Of a stretch of DNA of 48,959 nt, positions 23,741 through 33,004 are shown piece after piece (position 1 is the stretch's first letter; each line of letters opens with the position of its first letter). The notes beneath the pieces were generated by a model, which was not told the DNA's origin, ran no database searches, and saw only the letters and a list, made by a program, of their open reading frames with translations. Made by a program: the position numbers and the translations under genes. The stretch comes from Candidatus Melainabacteria bacterium (GTDB lineage Bacteria > Cyanobacteriota > Vampirovibrionia > Obscuribacterales > Obscuribacteraceae): NCBI GenBank assembly GCA_003151275.1, contig PLXC01000081.1, positions 1 through 48,959 of the forward strand, in the 5' to 3' direction.

Positions 23741-25161
23741 AGACGAACCACTTCCTCTAACCGCTCAATCACCGTTATAACACGACCGGTGGATTTGCCT
23801 GAACCGCGACGGTTGACGATACCACCTTCGTGCACTGGCATATGCGCTTCTGCGATGCTCTGCGCTTCTTGAGCCAGTGCTGCCTCCCAGGTTCGGGGGA
23901 TGACAGCGAGATCAACCGTTTCGATGATCAGATTAGAATCCTCAGAATCCGATGTAGTCGGCCGGATCGTTAACAGCGCTGCGCGCGTGCTCTCGCCCAA
24001 ATTAATGGACTGATTGGATGACGCTTTGCCTTGCTTGAGAGGCTCAACGCGAGCGAGCAGATGTCCAGCTCGAGCCAACCCATGTGGTAGCACAGGCATG
24101 TCCTGCATAAAATAAGGCAAGTATTTATTTTCGCCATCGAGGCTTGGCACAACAAGCAAATCCGGAGCGCCACCAATTTTGAAGCCGAGATTAAGCAGAG
24201 AGTGAACAATGGACACAGCTAATTCAAATTGATCTCGATTGACCCAATTGGCACGTAAGTTTAAAAGAATATCGAATCCTGGCAGACCCTCGGCTTCGAA
24301 TTCGCGCACCAGCAGCTTTCCTACGCGTGCGCTTGATGCCCAGTGGATTAATCGAGGACTATCTCCGTGCACAAACTCGCGCACGCCGCGCACCGAGGAC
24401 GATACCACGTTGGTCGATTTGCGGCTAGCGATCAAGCCCATCGGAGAATCAGTAGCCGACCTGATTTTATAAAGAAAATTACCTTCGATTTGAACCATCT
24501 TCGGATAGACGACGATCGTCGGTCTATCTGCCTCGGTTTTGCTTTGCAATTCAAATGTGCGAGACCACCAGGCTAAGCCCAGTGGAAAGCAGGAGTAAAT
24601 CTCGATCCCGCGCAATTTGTAGACGCCCCGGCGCAGCGGCGATGTTGCAGCAAAGACCCATGATTCCACGCCAACATGCTCGACAAGCATCGGTTTCAGA
24701 ACGCTGCTTTTGCCGTTGTTAGCAACTAAGTTGGCACGAACAAGCAGCCATTTGACAGGAAAAGTCAAAGCGAACAGCTTGCTTTGTGAGTGACGTTCAA
24801 TCGTTATCTTTAACAGAACGCTGTCCCCTGCCATCGAGTTTGATGGCAAAGAACAAAATGCTTTGACGTCCATAACCTGGAGCAAAGGCATGATCAAACC
24901 AAGCAAAATAGCCGAAATGACGCCGGCGCAAATTAAGTAAAACCATTGGTTTGTTGTTTCGCCAGCGAATAGATAAAGCAAAGGAACAAGCAACACGGCG
25001 ATAAAAATGCGTTGTTCGAGATACAACGCAATCGTCGTCTCCGGACTATCTCTAAATGCGATTTTAAGAGCTTTTAAGCCCCATTCTTCGCCTTCGGCAG
25101 TGGCAACAAATTTAGACCGGAACTGGTACTTGCTCCAGAACTCTTTCAATAAGGTCCGCAT
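23737..25161 (-). CDS. DUF58-domain membrane protein
   Basis: A 474-residue protein with two adjacent helices near residues 50-95 (IFIAVLLVPLLYLFAGE, WFYLICAGVISAILLGLIMP). A beta-rich domain follows, then the DUF58 signature RGVREFVHGDSPRLIHWASS, ARVGKLLVREFEAE and a VWA-like fold. These proteins act with MoxR ATPases and TgpA-type transglutaminases. Its 3' end overlaps the transglutaminase gene by 4 nt and its 5' end overlaps moxR by 50 nt, so the three are translated from one message. The C-terminus is long and basic (GGIVNRRGSGKSTGRVI). Confidence 0.9.
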   Translation of the reverse strand: MRTLLKEFWSKYQFRSKFVATAEGEEWGLKALKIAFRDSPETTIALYLEQRIFIAVLLVPLLYLFAGETTNQWFYLICAGVISAILLGLIMPLLQVMDVKAFCSLPSNSMAGDSVLLKITIERHSQSKLFALTFPVKWLLVRANLVANNGKSSVLKPMLVEHVGVESWVFAATSPLRRGVYKLRGIEIYSCFPLGLAWWSRTFELQSKTEADRPTIVVYPKMVQIEGNFLYKIRSATDSPMGLIASRKSTNVVSSSVRGVREFVHGDSPRLIHWASSARVGKLLVREFEAEGLPGFDILLNLRANWVNRDQFELAVSIVHSLLNLGFKIGGAPDLLVVPSLDGENKYLPYFMQDMPVLPHGLARAGHLLARVEPLKQGKASSNQSINLGESTRAALLTIRPTTSDSEDSNLIIETVDLAVIPRTWEAALAQEAQSIAEAHMPVHEGGIVNRRGSGKSTGRVITVIERLEEVVRL

Positions 25162-26149
25162 GACTAACCCGATTATCTCTCACCTTAGGAATGATTCTAT
25201 GCCCGAGTACAAATGGACTGAGAGCCTTCACGTCTTCGGGTCTGACGAAATTTCTTCCGTCAATGAACGCGGCCGCTTGAGCAGCGCGCATCAACAACTG
25301 ACTGCCGCGGGGGCTGACCCCAAGAACAATCTGAGGATACTTTCGAGTGGCACTGACGATGTTTACGATATATCGCTTGATTGAGGGTTCAACAAAAATA
25401 TTGCGCACAGCTTGCCGGGCAGCCAATACTTCTTCTTCAGTGAGGACTGGCTTAACTTGGAATGCATGTTCATCCAAAGTCTTGTCCAAGATTTCTACTT
25501 CTTGTTCAAATTTCGGATAGCCAAGAGAGAGCGAGAGCATGAACCGGTCCAGCTGCGCTTCCGGCAACGGAAAAGTGCCGTGATATTCAATCGGGTTTTC
25601 GGTGGCGATTACAAAAAACAGTTCCGGCAACTTTCGGGTGGAACCATCTGTGGTGACTTGATTCTCTTCCATAGCTTCGAGCAAACTTGATTGCGTACGT
25701 GGTGTGGCCCTGTTGATTTCATCGGCAAGCAGGATGTTAGTAAAAATCGGTCCTGGAATAAATTTGAAGGTGCCTTCTTTTTGCTCAAATATGCTCACAC
25801 CGCAAACGTCTGAAGGCAACAAGTCTGGTGTGCATTGAACTCGTTTGAAGGTTGCTTGCACTGACATCGCCAGAGTTTTAGCCATCAGAGTTTTTCCAAC
25901 ACCAGGAACGTCTTCAATCAAAACGTGACCACCGGACAAGAAAGCGATGACGGCCAGCCTGACTGCGTGCTGTTGCCCAACCAAAACACTGTTTATGTTG
26001 TTGAGAAGAGATTGCGCTTTGCCACTGAGCTCGGCTAATTTAGCCGGAGTGATTGCTGCCTGTCCTTGTGCCGCAGGTGTCGCGATCGGTTCGTCTAGAC
26101 CATTGTCTAACTCCGCCGAAGCCTCGGCCTTAGTCTCTGCTTGCGTCAC
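25112..26149 (-). CDS. MoxR-family AAA+ ATPase
   Basis: A 345-residue chaperone-like ATPase, thought to activate or insert cofactors or metals into partner proteins. Walker A is LIEDVPGVGKTLMAK (79-93) and Walker B is NILLADEINRATPRTQS. The MoxR-specific EAMEENQVT, sensor-1 FVIATENPIEYHGTFPLPEA and arginine finger QLDRF follow, then the lid with YPQIVLGVSPRGSQLLMRAA. The GTG start at 26149 is set by AAGGAG 6 nt upstream. The first ~35 residues are a poorly conserved Ala/Glu-rich extension. It is the first gene of the operon with DUF58 and TgpA-like genes and is divergent from glyQ. Confidence 0.94.
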   Translation of the reverse strand: MTQAETKAEASAELDNGLDEPIATPAAQGQAAITPAKLAELSGKAQSLLNNINSVLVGQQHAVRLAVIAFLSGGHVLIEDVPGVGKTLMAKTLAMSVQATFKRVQCTPDLLPSDVCGVSIFEQKEGTFKFIPGPIFTNILLADEINRATPRTQSSLLEAMEENQVTTDGSTRKLPELFFVIATENPIEYHGTFPLPEAQLDRFMLSLSLGYPKFEQEVEILDKTLDEHAFQVKPVLTEEEVLAARQAVRNIFVEPSIKRYIVNIVSATRKYPQIVLGVSPRGSQLLMRAAQAAAFIDGRNFVRPEDVKALSPFVLGHRIIPKVRDNRVSHADLIERVLEQVPVPV

Positions 26150-26469
26150 TTTTTCTCCTTGTACACGTCCCTATTTATCAGACTCACCCGAGGCGAGTCA
26201 GAAAGGGGCGACACGTGCGTTATGCCCGGCAATTTCACTTTCTAGACATGTGCCCATGTGAATAGTAACCCGTCTGACCTACTCTCAGTAGAGCAGACGG
26301 CTGCCATGAGCAAAATTCAGGCACCAGAATGCAACGAGTTGCTTAGCGCACGCAACCTGCTCAGGGGCTCATGTTAAACTTGGGACCCGATAGAATTTCA
26401 AACCGAGATTGTTTTCAATTCTGGGTATTGCGATGCTCGAAGCGTTGCTCTTGAGGCGGAGGATGTGCC
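26150..26469. other. Divergent promoter region between moxR and glyQ with leader structures
   Basis: 320 bp with no gene. A strong imperfect hairpin CCGTCTG...CAGACGG (26270-26300) has an inner CTACT/AGTAG stem. Further on, GCAAC-GA-GTTGC and GTTGC-TTAGCGCAC-GCAAC (about 26330-26357) share the GTTGC arm and cannot form together. TTGGGACCCG (about 26380) superficially recalls a T-box core but lacks the rest. Promoters for both genes must lie here. Confidence 0.45.
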
Positions 26470-27414
26470 GTGGCGGACCAATTTCTAACTTTTCAGCAAG
26501 TCATTCACAAGCTCAATGAATTCTGGGGCGAACGCGGATGCGCTGTCATGCAGACTTTCGACCTAGAAAAAGGGGCGTCGACTATGAGTCCTGGCACCTT
26601 CTTGCGAGTGCTCGGACCTGAACCATGGAACATGGCTTGTGCGGACGCTTGCCGACGTCCCACTGACGGTCGTTACGGCGAGAACCCGAACCGTCTTCAG
26701 CACTACTATCAATATCAAGTCATTCTCAAGCCATCACCCGACGACGTTCAGGATGTCTATTTAGACAGCCTTCGAGCGCTGGGCATCAATCCACTCAAAC
26801 ATGACATCCGCTTTGTCGAAGACAATTGGGCCTCTCCAACACTTGGAGCATGGGGCGTTGGCTGGGAAGTCTGGCTGGACGGTCTCGAAGTAACGCAATT
26901 TACCTACTTTCAACAGGCTGGCGGTCTGGAAGTCAAACCAGTGGCAGCAGAAATCACCTACGGCTTGGAACGCCTGTCTATGTATCTGCAAAATGTCGAT
27001 AACGTATACGACTTAAAATGGAACAATACGATCAAGTACGGCGAGCTCTACCACAAAAACGAAGTAGAACAATCAACATACAACTTCGAAGAAAGCAATC
27101 CTGATTTGCTCAAACAACTCTTCAGTCTCCACCAGGAAGAAGCCCAGCGCTTGATCGGAAAGAAGCTGATTATGCCTGGCTACGAGCAAATTTTGAAGTG
27201 TTCTCACTATTTCAACTTGCTGGATGCGCGTGGCGTTTTGGGCCGAGACGAACGGATGAACAACATATACAAAATCAGCAAGCTTTCCGAAAAAATTGCT
27301 CGAGGCTACTTGGAACAGCGGATAGAAATGGGTTTTCCATTACTCGAAGAATCGCACCGAGAAGAAGCAACTAAGGCATATCGCGAAAAATATTTGGTCG
27401 CTGTGGACAAGTAA
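26470..27414 (+). CDS. glyQ: Glycyl-tRNA synthetase alpha chain
   Basis: Catalytic subunit of the alpha2beta2 bacterial glycyl-tRNA synthetase, which charges tRNA-Gly in the cytosol. Signatures: [54 protein letters not shown] [20 protein letters not shown], and motif [14 protein letters not shown] with [12 protein letters not shown]. Length 314 fits. The GTG start is set by GGAGGA 6 nt upstream; no ATG is in frame nearby. The beta chain (glyS) is not in this window, so the two chains are encoded apart. Confidence 0.97.
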   Translation: MADQFLTFQQVIHKLNEFWGERGCAVMQTFDLEKGASTMSPGTFLRVLGPEPWNMACADACRRPTDGRYGENPNRLQHYYQYQVILKPSPDDVQDVYLDSLRALGINPLKHDIRFVEDNWASPTLGAWGVGWEVWLDGLEVTQFTYFQQAGGLEVKPVAAEITYGLERLSMYLQNVDNVYDLKWNNTIKYGELYHKNEVEQSTYNFEESNPDLLKQLFSLHQEEAQRLIGKKLIMPGYEQILKCSHYFNLLDARGVLGRDERMNNIYKISKLSEKIARGYLEQRIEMGFPLLEESHREEATKAYREKYLVAVDK

Positions 27415-27682
27415 CAGCGCGACGTTTTCGGGTTCGATGGCCCACGCTCGACACTTCACGCTCACTTCACATAAGTCTGGGATTAGCTTTCCATGCGGAT
27501 TTCAAGCGTCCAAAAATTGACTGCGCTCGGCCGACACACAGAATGAGCCGGGCATTCTACCACCTGGAAACCCAGAGTATATGCCGCTTGAACACTCTGT
27601 TTCGATTTGTCAATACTGTTTATTAGAGATCAAAGTGGGTATAAAGATAAAGAGGGAAGTTGTAAACCACAAGGAATCTTTG

Positions 27683-29266
27683 ATGCCACAAAACGTTCGA
27701 AATGACTTAATTCGGCCGATTCAGAAGTTCGCCGGATTATTGACGCTATCAGCCATATTCGCTGCGTCGTTCGGACTGAAGGTAGAATCATTTGGGATGC
27801 TCACACCTCATGTTTTCAGAACTGCAAGCCCGATCCAGTATCGTCATGTCTCCGCCAAAGCGCCAGCGCGCAGCTCCACAACTTCGCCAACTCGGGCTTC
27901 TTCCAGAACGCCGCAGCGTAAAACAACTGCTAAAGTGACAGCAAAAGCAAAGCAAATTGCTGCCAAAAAGAAAGGGGTGGCAAAGGCCGTGGCCGCGAAG
28001 CCAATCCAGCCTCAACGTTTCACCGACAGCATGTCATCGGAAACCCTGGCTCCGGGAGTGGTGCATCGTTTCGTTCGTGGACCGCTTTCGATCCATTTAC
28101 TCGACATAGACATGAAGACAGCGCCTGTAAAAGTGCAACCAAATCTGGCTGGTGATTCGTTCGATCGGCTGAAAGATGTTGCCGCTCATGCGCGAGAAAG
28201 TAATGCGATAGCAGCGATCAACGCAAATTACTTTAAGTCAAACGGCACTCCTTTAGGCACTTTGATCATCAACGGTGAGTGGATCGCAGGTCCGCTCTAC
28301 GACCGTGTTTCGATGGGTATCACGGAGAGCGGCACAGTCAAGATCGATCGTGTCAGCTTGAGAGGCACACTGACTTCCGACAATCCAGAAATCCCTTCTC
28401 TGTTTCTCAATACAATCAACCAACCGAGACGGCATGGTTCAAGGTTAGTTGTCTACACACGACGTTGGGGAAGTTTTGTACGCATGCCTTATGCAGGCTG
28501 CCTTGTAGCGATCAATGCCCAAGGTGAAGTTCAAGACAAATCAACCACCGACATGGGCATCCCATACGGCGGCTATGTTTTAAGCGATTCCAAAACTGGC
28601 GACATTGCCAAATTGAACGTCGGCGACAAAGTGCAACTTTCCTGGCACACCGGGCCAAGCGACTGGCATGACGTCGTCCAAGCCGTGAGCGGCGGACCGA
28701 TGTTGATTAAAGATGGACACCTCTATCTTGATCTAAAAGCCGAAAATTTCCGCAAAGGCTGGACTGGTTCTCAAATCAGAGCGCGCACCGCAGCTGGTGT
28801 CACTGCTGACAATCACCTTTTGCTCGTGACAATTGAAGGACCGCATACTTTGTGGGACGTGGCAAAATTCCTCCACAAACTAGGCGCTGTCGACGCGATG
28901 AATCTAGATGGTGGCGGTTCAACGACCATGGTCGTGCACGGCAACACAGTTACTCGCAATGCAAATTCCCATCAACGGCATGTAGCCAGTTCAATTGTTG
29001 TCGTAGATATGCGCACAGCAATGCGTAACAGCAGTCAGCAAGCTATCCAAGCGACTTCTGCCTCTGAATCAGGACTTATGAGCGAGACAGCGCCACCACA
29101 AGGAGAATTCCCCATTCAAGTACCGTCGCAACCGGAAGCAATTCTTAGTCCGCAACCAGAAGCGATTCTAACTCCGGCTGAAGCCCCCGCTGATCTGATG
29201 CGCCCTGCTGCCCAAGAAGTAATCCAGCCACCAAAGAAACATCATTTGTTTGGACTATTTCATTAA
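27683..29266 (+). CDS. Exported phosphodiester glycosidase (NAGPA/DUF2233) domain protein
   Basis: A 527-residue protein with an N-terminal signal or anchor (LIRPIQKFAGLLTLSAIFAA), then a Ser/Thr/Ala/Lys-rich spacer (about 60-130). The NAGPA-type domain spans about 150-460: IAAINANYFKSNGTPLGTLI, YDRVSMGITESG, QAVSGGPMLIKDG, RTAAGVTADNHLLLVTIEGP and AMNLDGGGSTTMVVHG, the family hallmark. Family members hydrolyse phosphodiester-linked sugars and are common in cell-wall or exopolysaccharide contexts. The C-terminus is Pro/Glu/Ala-rich with repeated QPEAIL units. The ATG at 27683 has AAGGA 7 nt upstream and puts the signal near the N-terminus; an ATG at 27581 would add 34 residues with a poor signal. 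Confidence 0.88.
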   Translation: MPQNVRNDLIRPIQKFAGLLTLSAIFAASFGLKVESFGMLTPHVFRTASPIQYRHVSAKAPARSSTTSPTRASSRTPQRKTTAKVTAKAKQIAAKKKGVAKAVAAKPIQPQRFTDSMSSETLAPGVVHRFVRGPLSIHLLDIDMKTAPVKVQPNLAGDSFDRLKDVAAHARESNAIAAINANYFKSNGTPLGTLIINGEWIAGPLYDRVSMGITESGTVKIDRVSLRGTLTSDNPEIPSLFLNTINQPRRHGSRLVVYTRRWGSFVRMPYAGCLVAINAQGEVQDKSTTDMGIPYGGYVLSDSKTGDIAKLNVGDKVQLSWHTGPSDWHDVVQAVSGGPMLIKDGHLYLDLKAENFRKGWTGSQIRARTAAGVTADNHLLLVTIEGPHTLWDVAKFLHKLGAVDAMNLDGGGSTTMVVHGNTVTRNANSHQRHVASSIVVVDMRTAMRNSSQQAIQATSASESGLMSETAPPQGEFPIQVPSQPEAILSPQPEAILTPAEAPADLMRPAAQEVIQPPKKHHLFGLFH

Positions 29267-29357
29267 GCGCTGATTTTGCCACTCTCTATTTCTCGTTTTT
29301 CCTTGCGTTCTGTAATAGAATTGCGGGGTCTTACTAACAAGATGTATGTAAAAACAA

Positions 29358-30317
29358 ATGCCAGACAAATTCGCTGTTGGAGTCGACTTTGGCGGAACTA
29401 AAATTTCAGCCGGCGTGGTCAACCTAGAGACCGGTCGACTGGTTAGTGCCGCCAAGAAAAAAACGCGTCAGGTCCATGAAGAGATAGACGTGGTCAAGAG
29501 AATTATTTCGGTGGTCGACGAAAGTCTCGCTGAAGCATCTGTTGATCTGAAGAAAGTTGTTGGTATCGGAATTGGCGCCGCCGGTATGGTCAATCGTCAG
29601 AAAGGTATTTTGCTGGCCGCTGTCAATATTGGCGCAAACGATTTACCGCTGACAGAGCCGCTTTCAAAACACTACAACCTACCGAGCAAACTCGGCAACG
29701 ACGTTGAAGTCGCCACGCTAGGAGAGCTCTCGTTTGGGGCCGGCAGAGACTGTGATGATTTCGTTTGTATCTTTGTTGGAACCGGCATTGGCTCTGGTAT
29801 CGTGCGTGGCGGCAAGATCATCAAAGGTGCCACTGGAACGGCAGGCGAAATCGGACACATGGTCTTGTTTCCAGATGGAAAGCAGTGCGGCTGCGGGTCA
29901 TTTGGTTGTCTTGAAGCATATGCTTCGCGCACAGCAGTCGCGAAAAATATCCTCGCTGACCTGCAGCGCGGCTTGGATTCAGTAATCCGCGACAAAGTGG
30001 ACATGCAAAAAGGAATACTTCGCTCCAAAGCAATCGCGCAAGCAATTCAATCCGGCGACGAGTTGGTAACGCGTGCAGTAGTTGATTGCGCCCAATTCAT
30101 GGGCATCGGACTGGCGAGTGTGATCAACTTCTACAATCCCCAACGCATCATTTTAGGCGGCGGGTTGGTGGAGGCAGTAGATCTCTATTTAAAAGTGGCA
30201 GAAAAAGAAGCCAAACGTCGTAGTTTGAAAATACCATCTAAGAAAATTGAAATAGTCAAAGCAGAGCTTGGTGATTACGCTGGTATCATCGGCGCAGCAT
30301 TATTGTGTGCGAACTAA
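29358..30317 (+). CDS. ROK-family sugar kinase (glucokinase-like)
   Basis: A 319-residue cytosolic kinase. The ATP phosphate loop is VGVDFGGTKISAGVV (7-21). GTGIGSGIVRGGKI and the ROK zinc site follow, with GHMVL plus the cysteines C177, C179 and C184 (KQCGCGSFGCLEAYAS). The end has IILGGGLVEA. Glucokinases of the ROK type carry exactly this zinc motif, so glucose phosphorylation is most likely, though N-acetyl-hexosamine or transcriptional ROK roles exist. No HTH is present. The next gene is convergent, 61 bp away. Confidence 0.9.
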   Translation: MPDKFAVGVDFGGTKISAGVVNLETGRLVSAAKKKTRQVHEEIDVVKRIISVVDESLAEASVDLKKVVGIGIGAAGMVNRQKGILLAAVNIGANDLPLTEPLSKHYNLPSKLGNDVEVATLGELSFGAGRDCDDFVCIFVGTGIGSGIVRGGKIIKGATGTAGEIGHMVLFPDGKQCGCGSFGCLEAYASRTAVAKNILADLQRGLDSVIRDKVDMQKGILRSKAIAQAIQSGDELVTRAVVDCAQFMGIGLASVINFYNPQRIILGGGLVEAVDLYLKVAEKEAKRRSLKIPSKKIEIVKAELGDYAGIIGAALLCAN

Positions 30318-30375
30318 CTTCGTCGCGCTAGAACTACTTCGTGTGCGGACTAAACTTCGTTGCGCGCGTGTACGC
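30306..30375. repeat. Degenerate short tandem repeats between convergent genes
   Basis: Units GAACTAACTTCGTCGCGC, GAACTACTTCGTGTGCG, GACTAAACTTCGTTGCGC and GACTAAACTGC follow one another. They start inside the last codons of the ROK gene and fill the convergent gap. Confidence 0.4.
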
Positions 30376-30378
30376 AGA

Positions 30379-31335
30379 CTAAACTGCTGCAGAGAATCGG
30401 CTGCCCTGGACCGTTCCACGTCGAGCCAGCTCTTTATCGATTGCGTCCATAACGTGCCTTTTGTCAAAGCACCATTCGGGACCAACAACATCATTGCGTG
30501 AACCTTCAGCGACAAGACGCATGATGATTTGATGTGGTGGCAACATCTCTAACGCATCGCAAACCATTTGCACATACTTTGTTTCGCTCAAAAAAGTGAG
30601 GTTGCCATTTTGCAAATCACGTTCCATCGGCGTGCCTTTGTAAACGCAGAGCTGATGAATCTTCACCCCGTCGACTGAAGAGTTGGCAACTTTGCGTACT
30701 GTTTCAAACATTTCTGCTTCGGTTTCGCCAGGCAATCCAAAAATGAGGTGCGTGGCCACTTTTAGGCGTCGAGCTTTAGCTCTTTCCAAAGCATCGAAAA
30801 ACTCTTCAGATGAATGACCTCGGTTGATCAGGTCCAGAGTCCGATTGTGAATAGACTGAAGACCAACTTCCAGCCAAACAAAGGTCTTTTCATCATACTC
30901 AGCCAATAAATCGAGCACGTTGTCGGGCAAACAATCCGGCCTGGTGCCGATGCACAAGCCGACCACATCCTCGAATTCAAAGCAGACATCGTAGAGGCTT
31001 CGCAGAACTGCTTCTGGCGCATACGTATTAGTGAATGCCTGAAAGTAACCGAGAAATTTCTTCGCTTTGTATCTGCCGGTGATTCGCTCAATGCCTGTGC
31101 TTAACTGCTCTCTCACGTTGAGAGTATTGTCGATAGTGGGAGCGCCGGACCCTTTTTCGTCGCAAAACGTACAACCGCCGAAGGCGCGAACGCCGTCGAG
31201 GTTCGGACAGGTAAATCCAGCATCAATTGGAACTCGATAAACTCGAGTTCCGAAATATTCCTTCAAGTAATTATTGAAAGTACGATATCTTGGCGAGCCG
31301 GTCTCGACTGCTTTAACATCAAGTTGCGTGTTCAT
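30379..31335 (-). CDS. Radical SAM protein of the TIGR01212/YhcC type
   Basis: A 318-residue iron-sulfur enzyme of the Elp3-like radical SAM group. The cluster cysteines are C43, C55 and C58 (FTCPNLDGVRAFGGCTFCD), a wide CX11CxxC spacing typical of this subfamily instead of CxxxCxxC. Other conserved parts are YFQAFTNTYAP, GLCIGTRPDCLPD, VWLEVGLQSIHNRTLDLINR, THLIFGLPGE and VDGVKIHQLCVYKGTPM. The exact reaction is not established in the family. The gene is convergent with the ROK kinase. Its electrons could come from the ferredoxin reductase in this window, but this is only suggestive. Confidence 0.92.
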   Translation of the reverse strand: MNTQLDVKAVETGSPRYRTFNNYLKEYFGTRVYRVPIDAGFTCPNLDGVRAFGGCTFCDEKGSGAPTIDNTLNVREQLSTGIERITGRYKAKKFLGYFQAFTNTYAPEAVLRSLYDVCFEFEDVVGLCIGTRPDCLPDNVLDLLAEYDEKTFVWLEVGLQSIHNRTLDLINRGHSSEEFFDALERAKARRLKVATHLIFGLPGETEAEMFETVRKVANSSVDGVKIHQLCVYKGTPMERDLQNGNLTFLSETKYVQMVCDALEMLPPHQIIMRLVAEGSRNDVVGPEWCFDKRHVMDAIDKELARRGTVQGSRFSAAV

Positions 31336-31426
31336 AGGCGCAAGGAGCTTTGCTATTCAGAGATTTGGGATTCGAAAGGTCAATACTACTACGAGTTGCC
31401 AGTAATAAGTAATGAAGCGCATTGAG

Positions 31427-31456
31427 TTGACACTGTTTAGTGCGTTTTGTTATTCT
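31427..31456 (+). promoter_or_regulatory. Sigma70-type promoter of tRNA-Glu
   Basis: Consensus -35 TTGACA (31427-31432), an 18-bp spacer and -10 TATTCT (31451-31456), ending 32 bp before the tRNA. This is the clearest housekeeping promoter in the window. Confidence 0.75.
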
Positions 31457-31488
31457 GACTTCCTGATGCTGTCTGCGTCTTAGACTAT

Positions 31489-31561
31489 GCCCCCATCGTC
31501 TAGAGGCCCAGGACACCTCCCTTTCACGGAGGTAACGGGGATTCGAATTCCCCTGGGGGTA
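31489..31561 (+). tRNA. tRNA-Glu (anticodon UUC)
   Basis: A 73-nt cloverleaf. Acceptor arms are GCCCCCA and TGGGGGT (last pair G-U), D-arm TCGTCTAGAGGCCCAGGA, anticodon arm CCTCC-CTTTCAC-GGAGG with anticodon TTC, and T-arm CGGGGATTCGAATTCCCC. The discriminator is A at 31561. The 3' CCA is not encoded; AATTTTTTT follows at once and may serve as terminator. The sequence is close to cyanobacterial tRNA-Glu genes as I remember them. Confidence 0.98.
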
Positions 31562-31763
31562 ATTTTTTTAGGCTTCGCCGCGCTTGTCATGTGCTCGTGC
31601 GGGTTGAATCACTGTCACCATTTTTGATATCACCCCTTCGAGAGTAGCATTGCCACTCGGACTACCACTGTTCGAGCTTCTCAGCTTTGGGCAAAGAAAG
31701 GAGCGAACACAACAGTGGCAAAAATCGTCGTACAATTTAGATGTAACGACACAGGTGCGACAA

Positions 31764-32996
31764 ATGGAAACAGAGAGCAAGCCGATTAGACTTGGCGAAT
31801 TGCTCACCCGAGTTGGCTTACTGCGCGAGCACGAGTTGACAGAGGCTATTCAAATCGCCGGCGAAACGGGGTTACCGATCGGTCGCGTCTTGATTATGTC
31901 GGGCTATCTAACCGATCAGGAGTTACAAGCTGCAGTTCAGGCTCAGTCATTTTTGAAAGACAAAGTGATCGACATGGACATGGCAGTAAATGCACTCCTC
32001 AAGGTTTCGCAGGATGACGTCACCTTCGATCAAGCTTTGCGGCAACTGGGCTGGGTGAGTAAATCAACTCACCAGACTGCCAAATTGGGCGAGTTAGTGC
32101 TAGGCGCCGAACTTGTCACTCAAGTTCAATTGAACGAAGCCTTGCGCACTAGTCAAGAAACAGGGTTACCGCTTGGTCGAGTCCTTGTGCTTACGCAAGC
32201 AATGTCGGACGAAATGTTGTCTGCTGCTCTGACGGCGCAAGTTCTTGTTCGGGACGGGAAAATCGCTAGAGATCAAGCCATTCAGGGGCTCAAATCGGCG
32301 AGACGCCGACGCGTAACTATTGAAGTTTCGCTCATGGATCACGGCTTTTATCGCCCGCCCCAGCGCCAATCAGTCAAACTCGGTGAGCTCCTCGTTCTTT
32401 CTGGCTTAGTCAACGAAGGCGATTTGATGAACGCCTTGGAACTAGGATTGACAAAAGAAATGCCTATTGGTCAAGTTCTCGTTGAGTCTGGATACATATC
32501 AAAAGACATTTTGTTGGCATCTTTGAAGTTGCAAGAGATGGTAACAAACGGCACGCTGAATGCTCTCCAAGCGTCAGAAGCGATTCGCCAAGTTGCCACA
32601 CGTGGATTTTCGATCGCCCAAGCTGTTGCCGAATTGGGCTTGCTCAAATTTGACGCGAATGAAACTATCCGTCTAGGCGAGATCCTCAAGGCCTCCGGCG
32701 TTATCACAGATGACGACATAAAAAAGGCGATCGAATTGAGTTCGCGCAATTCAGCTTTGGTAGGCAAGATGCTGTTGGTGACAGGAATGATCGACGAAGC
32801 AACATTGCATGCATCACTGCGCTGTCAATTTCTTTTGCGGGAAGGTTTTTTGAAAATGGAACAAGCCATCGTTGCATTGAGCCATTGTCAGCGCAATCGC
32901 TGCAGTTTTGACGATGCGCTTCAAGAATTGGGCTGGACAATTAACACGCGCATGCAAGATGTTGTCGACATCGCAGACGAGCCGCACGAGTTTTAA
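31764..32996 (+). CDS. Four-repeat MshEN-like (GspE N-terminal-like) domain protein
   Basis: A 410-residue cytosolic protein made almost wholly of four tandem units at about 8-98, 106-195, 204-293 and 301-391. Each unit has a first half KLGELL--SGL----L--AL, then TGLP-GRVL---GY----L-AAL--Q, and ends in FD-ALQ-LGW. This pattern resembles the MshEN/T2SSE N-terminal domain, which binds cyclic di-GMP in some type II secretion or pilus ATPases. No ATPase domain is attached. ATG 31764 is preferred, with AGGTG upstream; an in-frame TTG at 31650 would add 38 residues of poor quality. It is convergent with the kinase-LRR gene, 8 bp away. It may be a multivalent sensor or scaffold; nucleotide binding is inference. 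Confidence 0.8.
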   Translation: METESKPIRLGELLTRVGLLREHELTEAIQIAGETGLPIGRVLIMSGYLTDQELQAAVQAQSFLKDKVIDMDMAVNALLKVSQDDVTFDQALRQLGWVSKSTHQTAKLGELVLGAELVTQVQLNEALRTSQETGLPLGRVLVLTQAMSDEMLSAALTAQVLVRDGKIARDQAIQGLKSARRRRVTIEVSLMDHGFYRPPQRQSVKLGELLVLSGLVNEGDLMNALELGLTKEMPIGQVLVESGYISKDILLASLKLQEMVTNGTLNALQASEAIRQVATRGFSIAQAVAELGLLKFDANETIRLGEILKASGVITDDDIKKAIELSSRNSALVGKMLLVTGMIDEATLHASLRCQFLLREGFLKMEQAIVALSHCQRNRCSFDDALQELGWTINTRMQDVVDIADEPHEF

Positions 32997-33004
32997 ATAA
33001 GGGC

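Noticed and set aside
26375..26392. T-box-like TTGGGACCCG before glyQ
   Set aside because: The TGGNACC core is present by chance. The variable base does not suit the tRNA-Gly discriminator as I know it, and no Stem I, specifier loop or terminator is recognisable.
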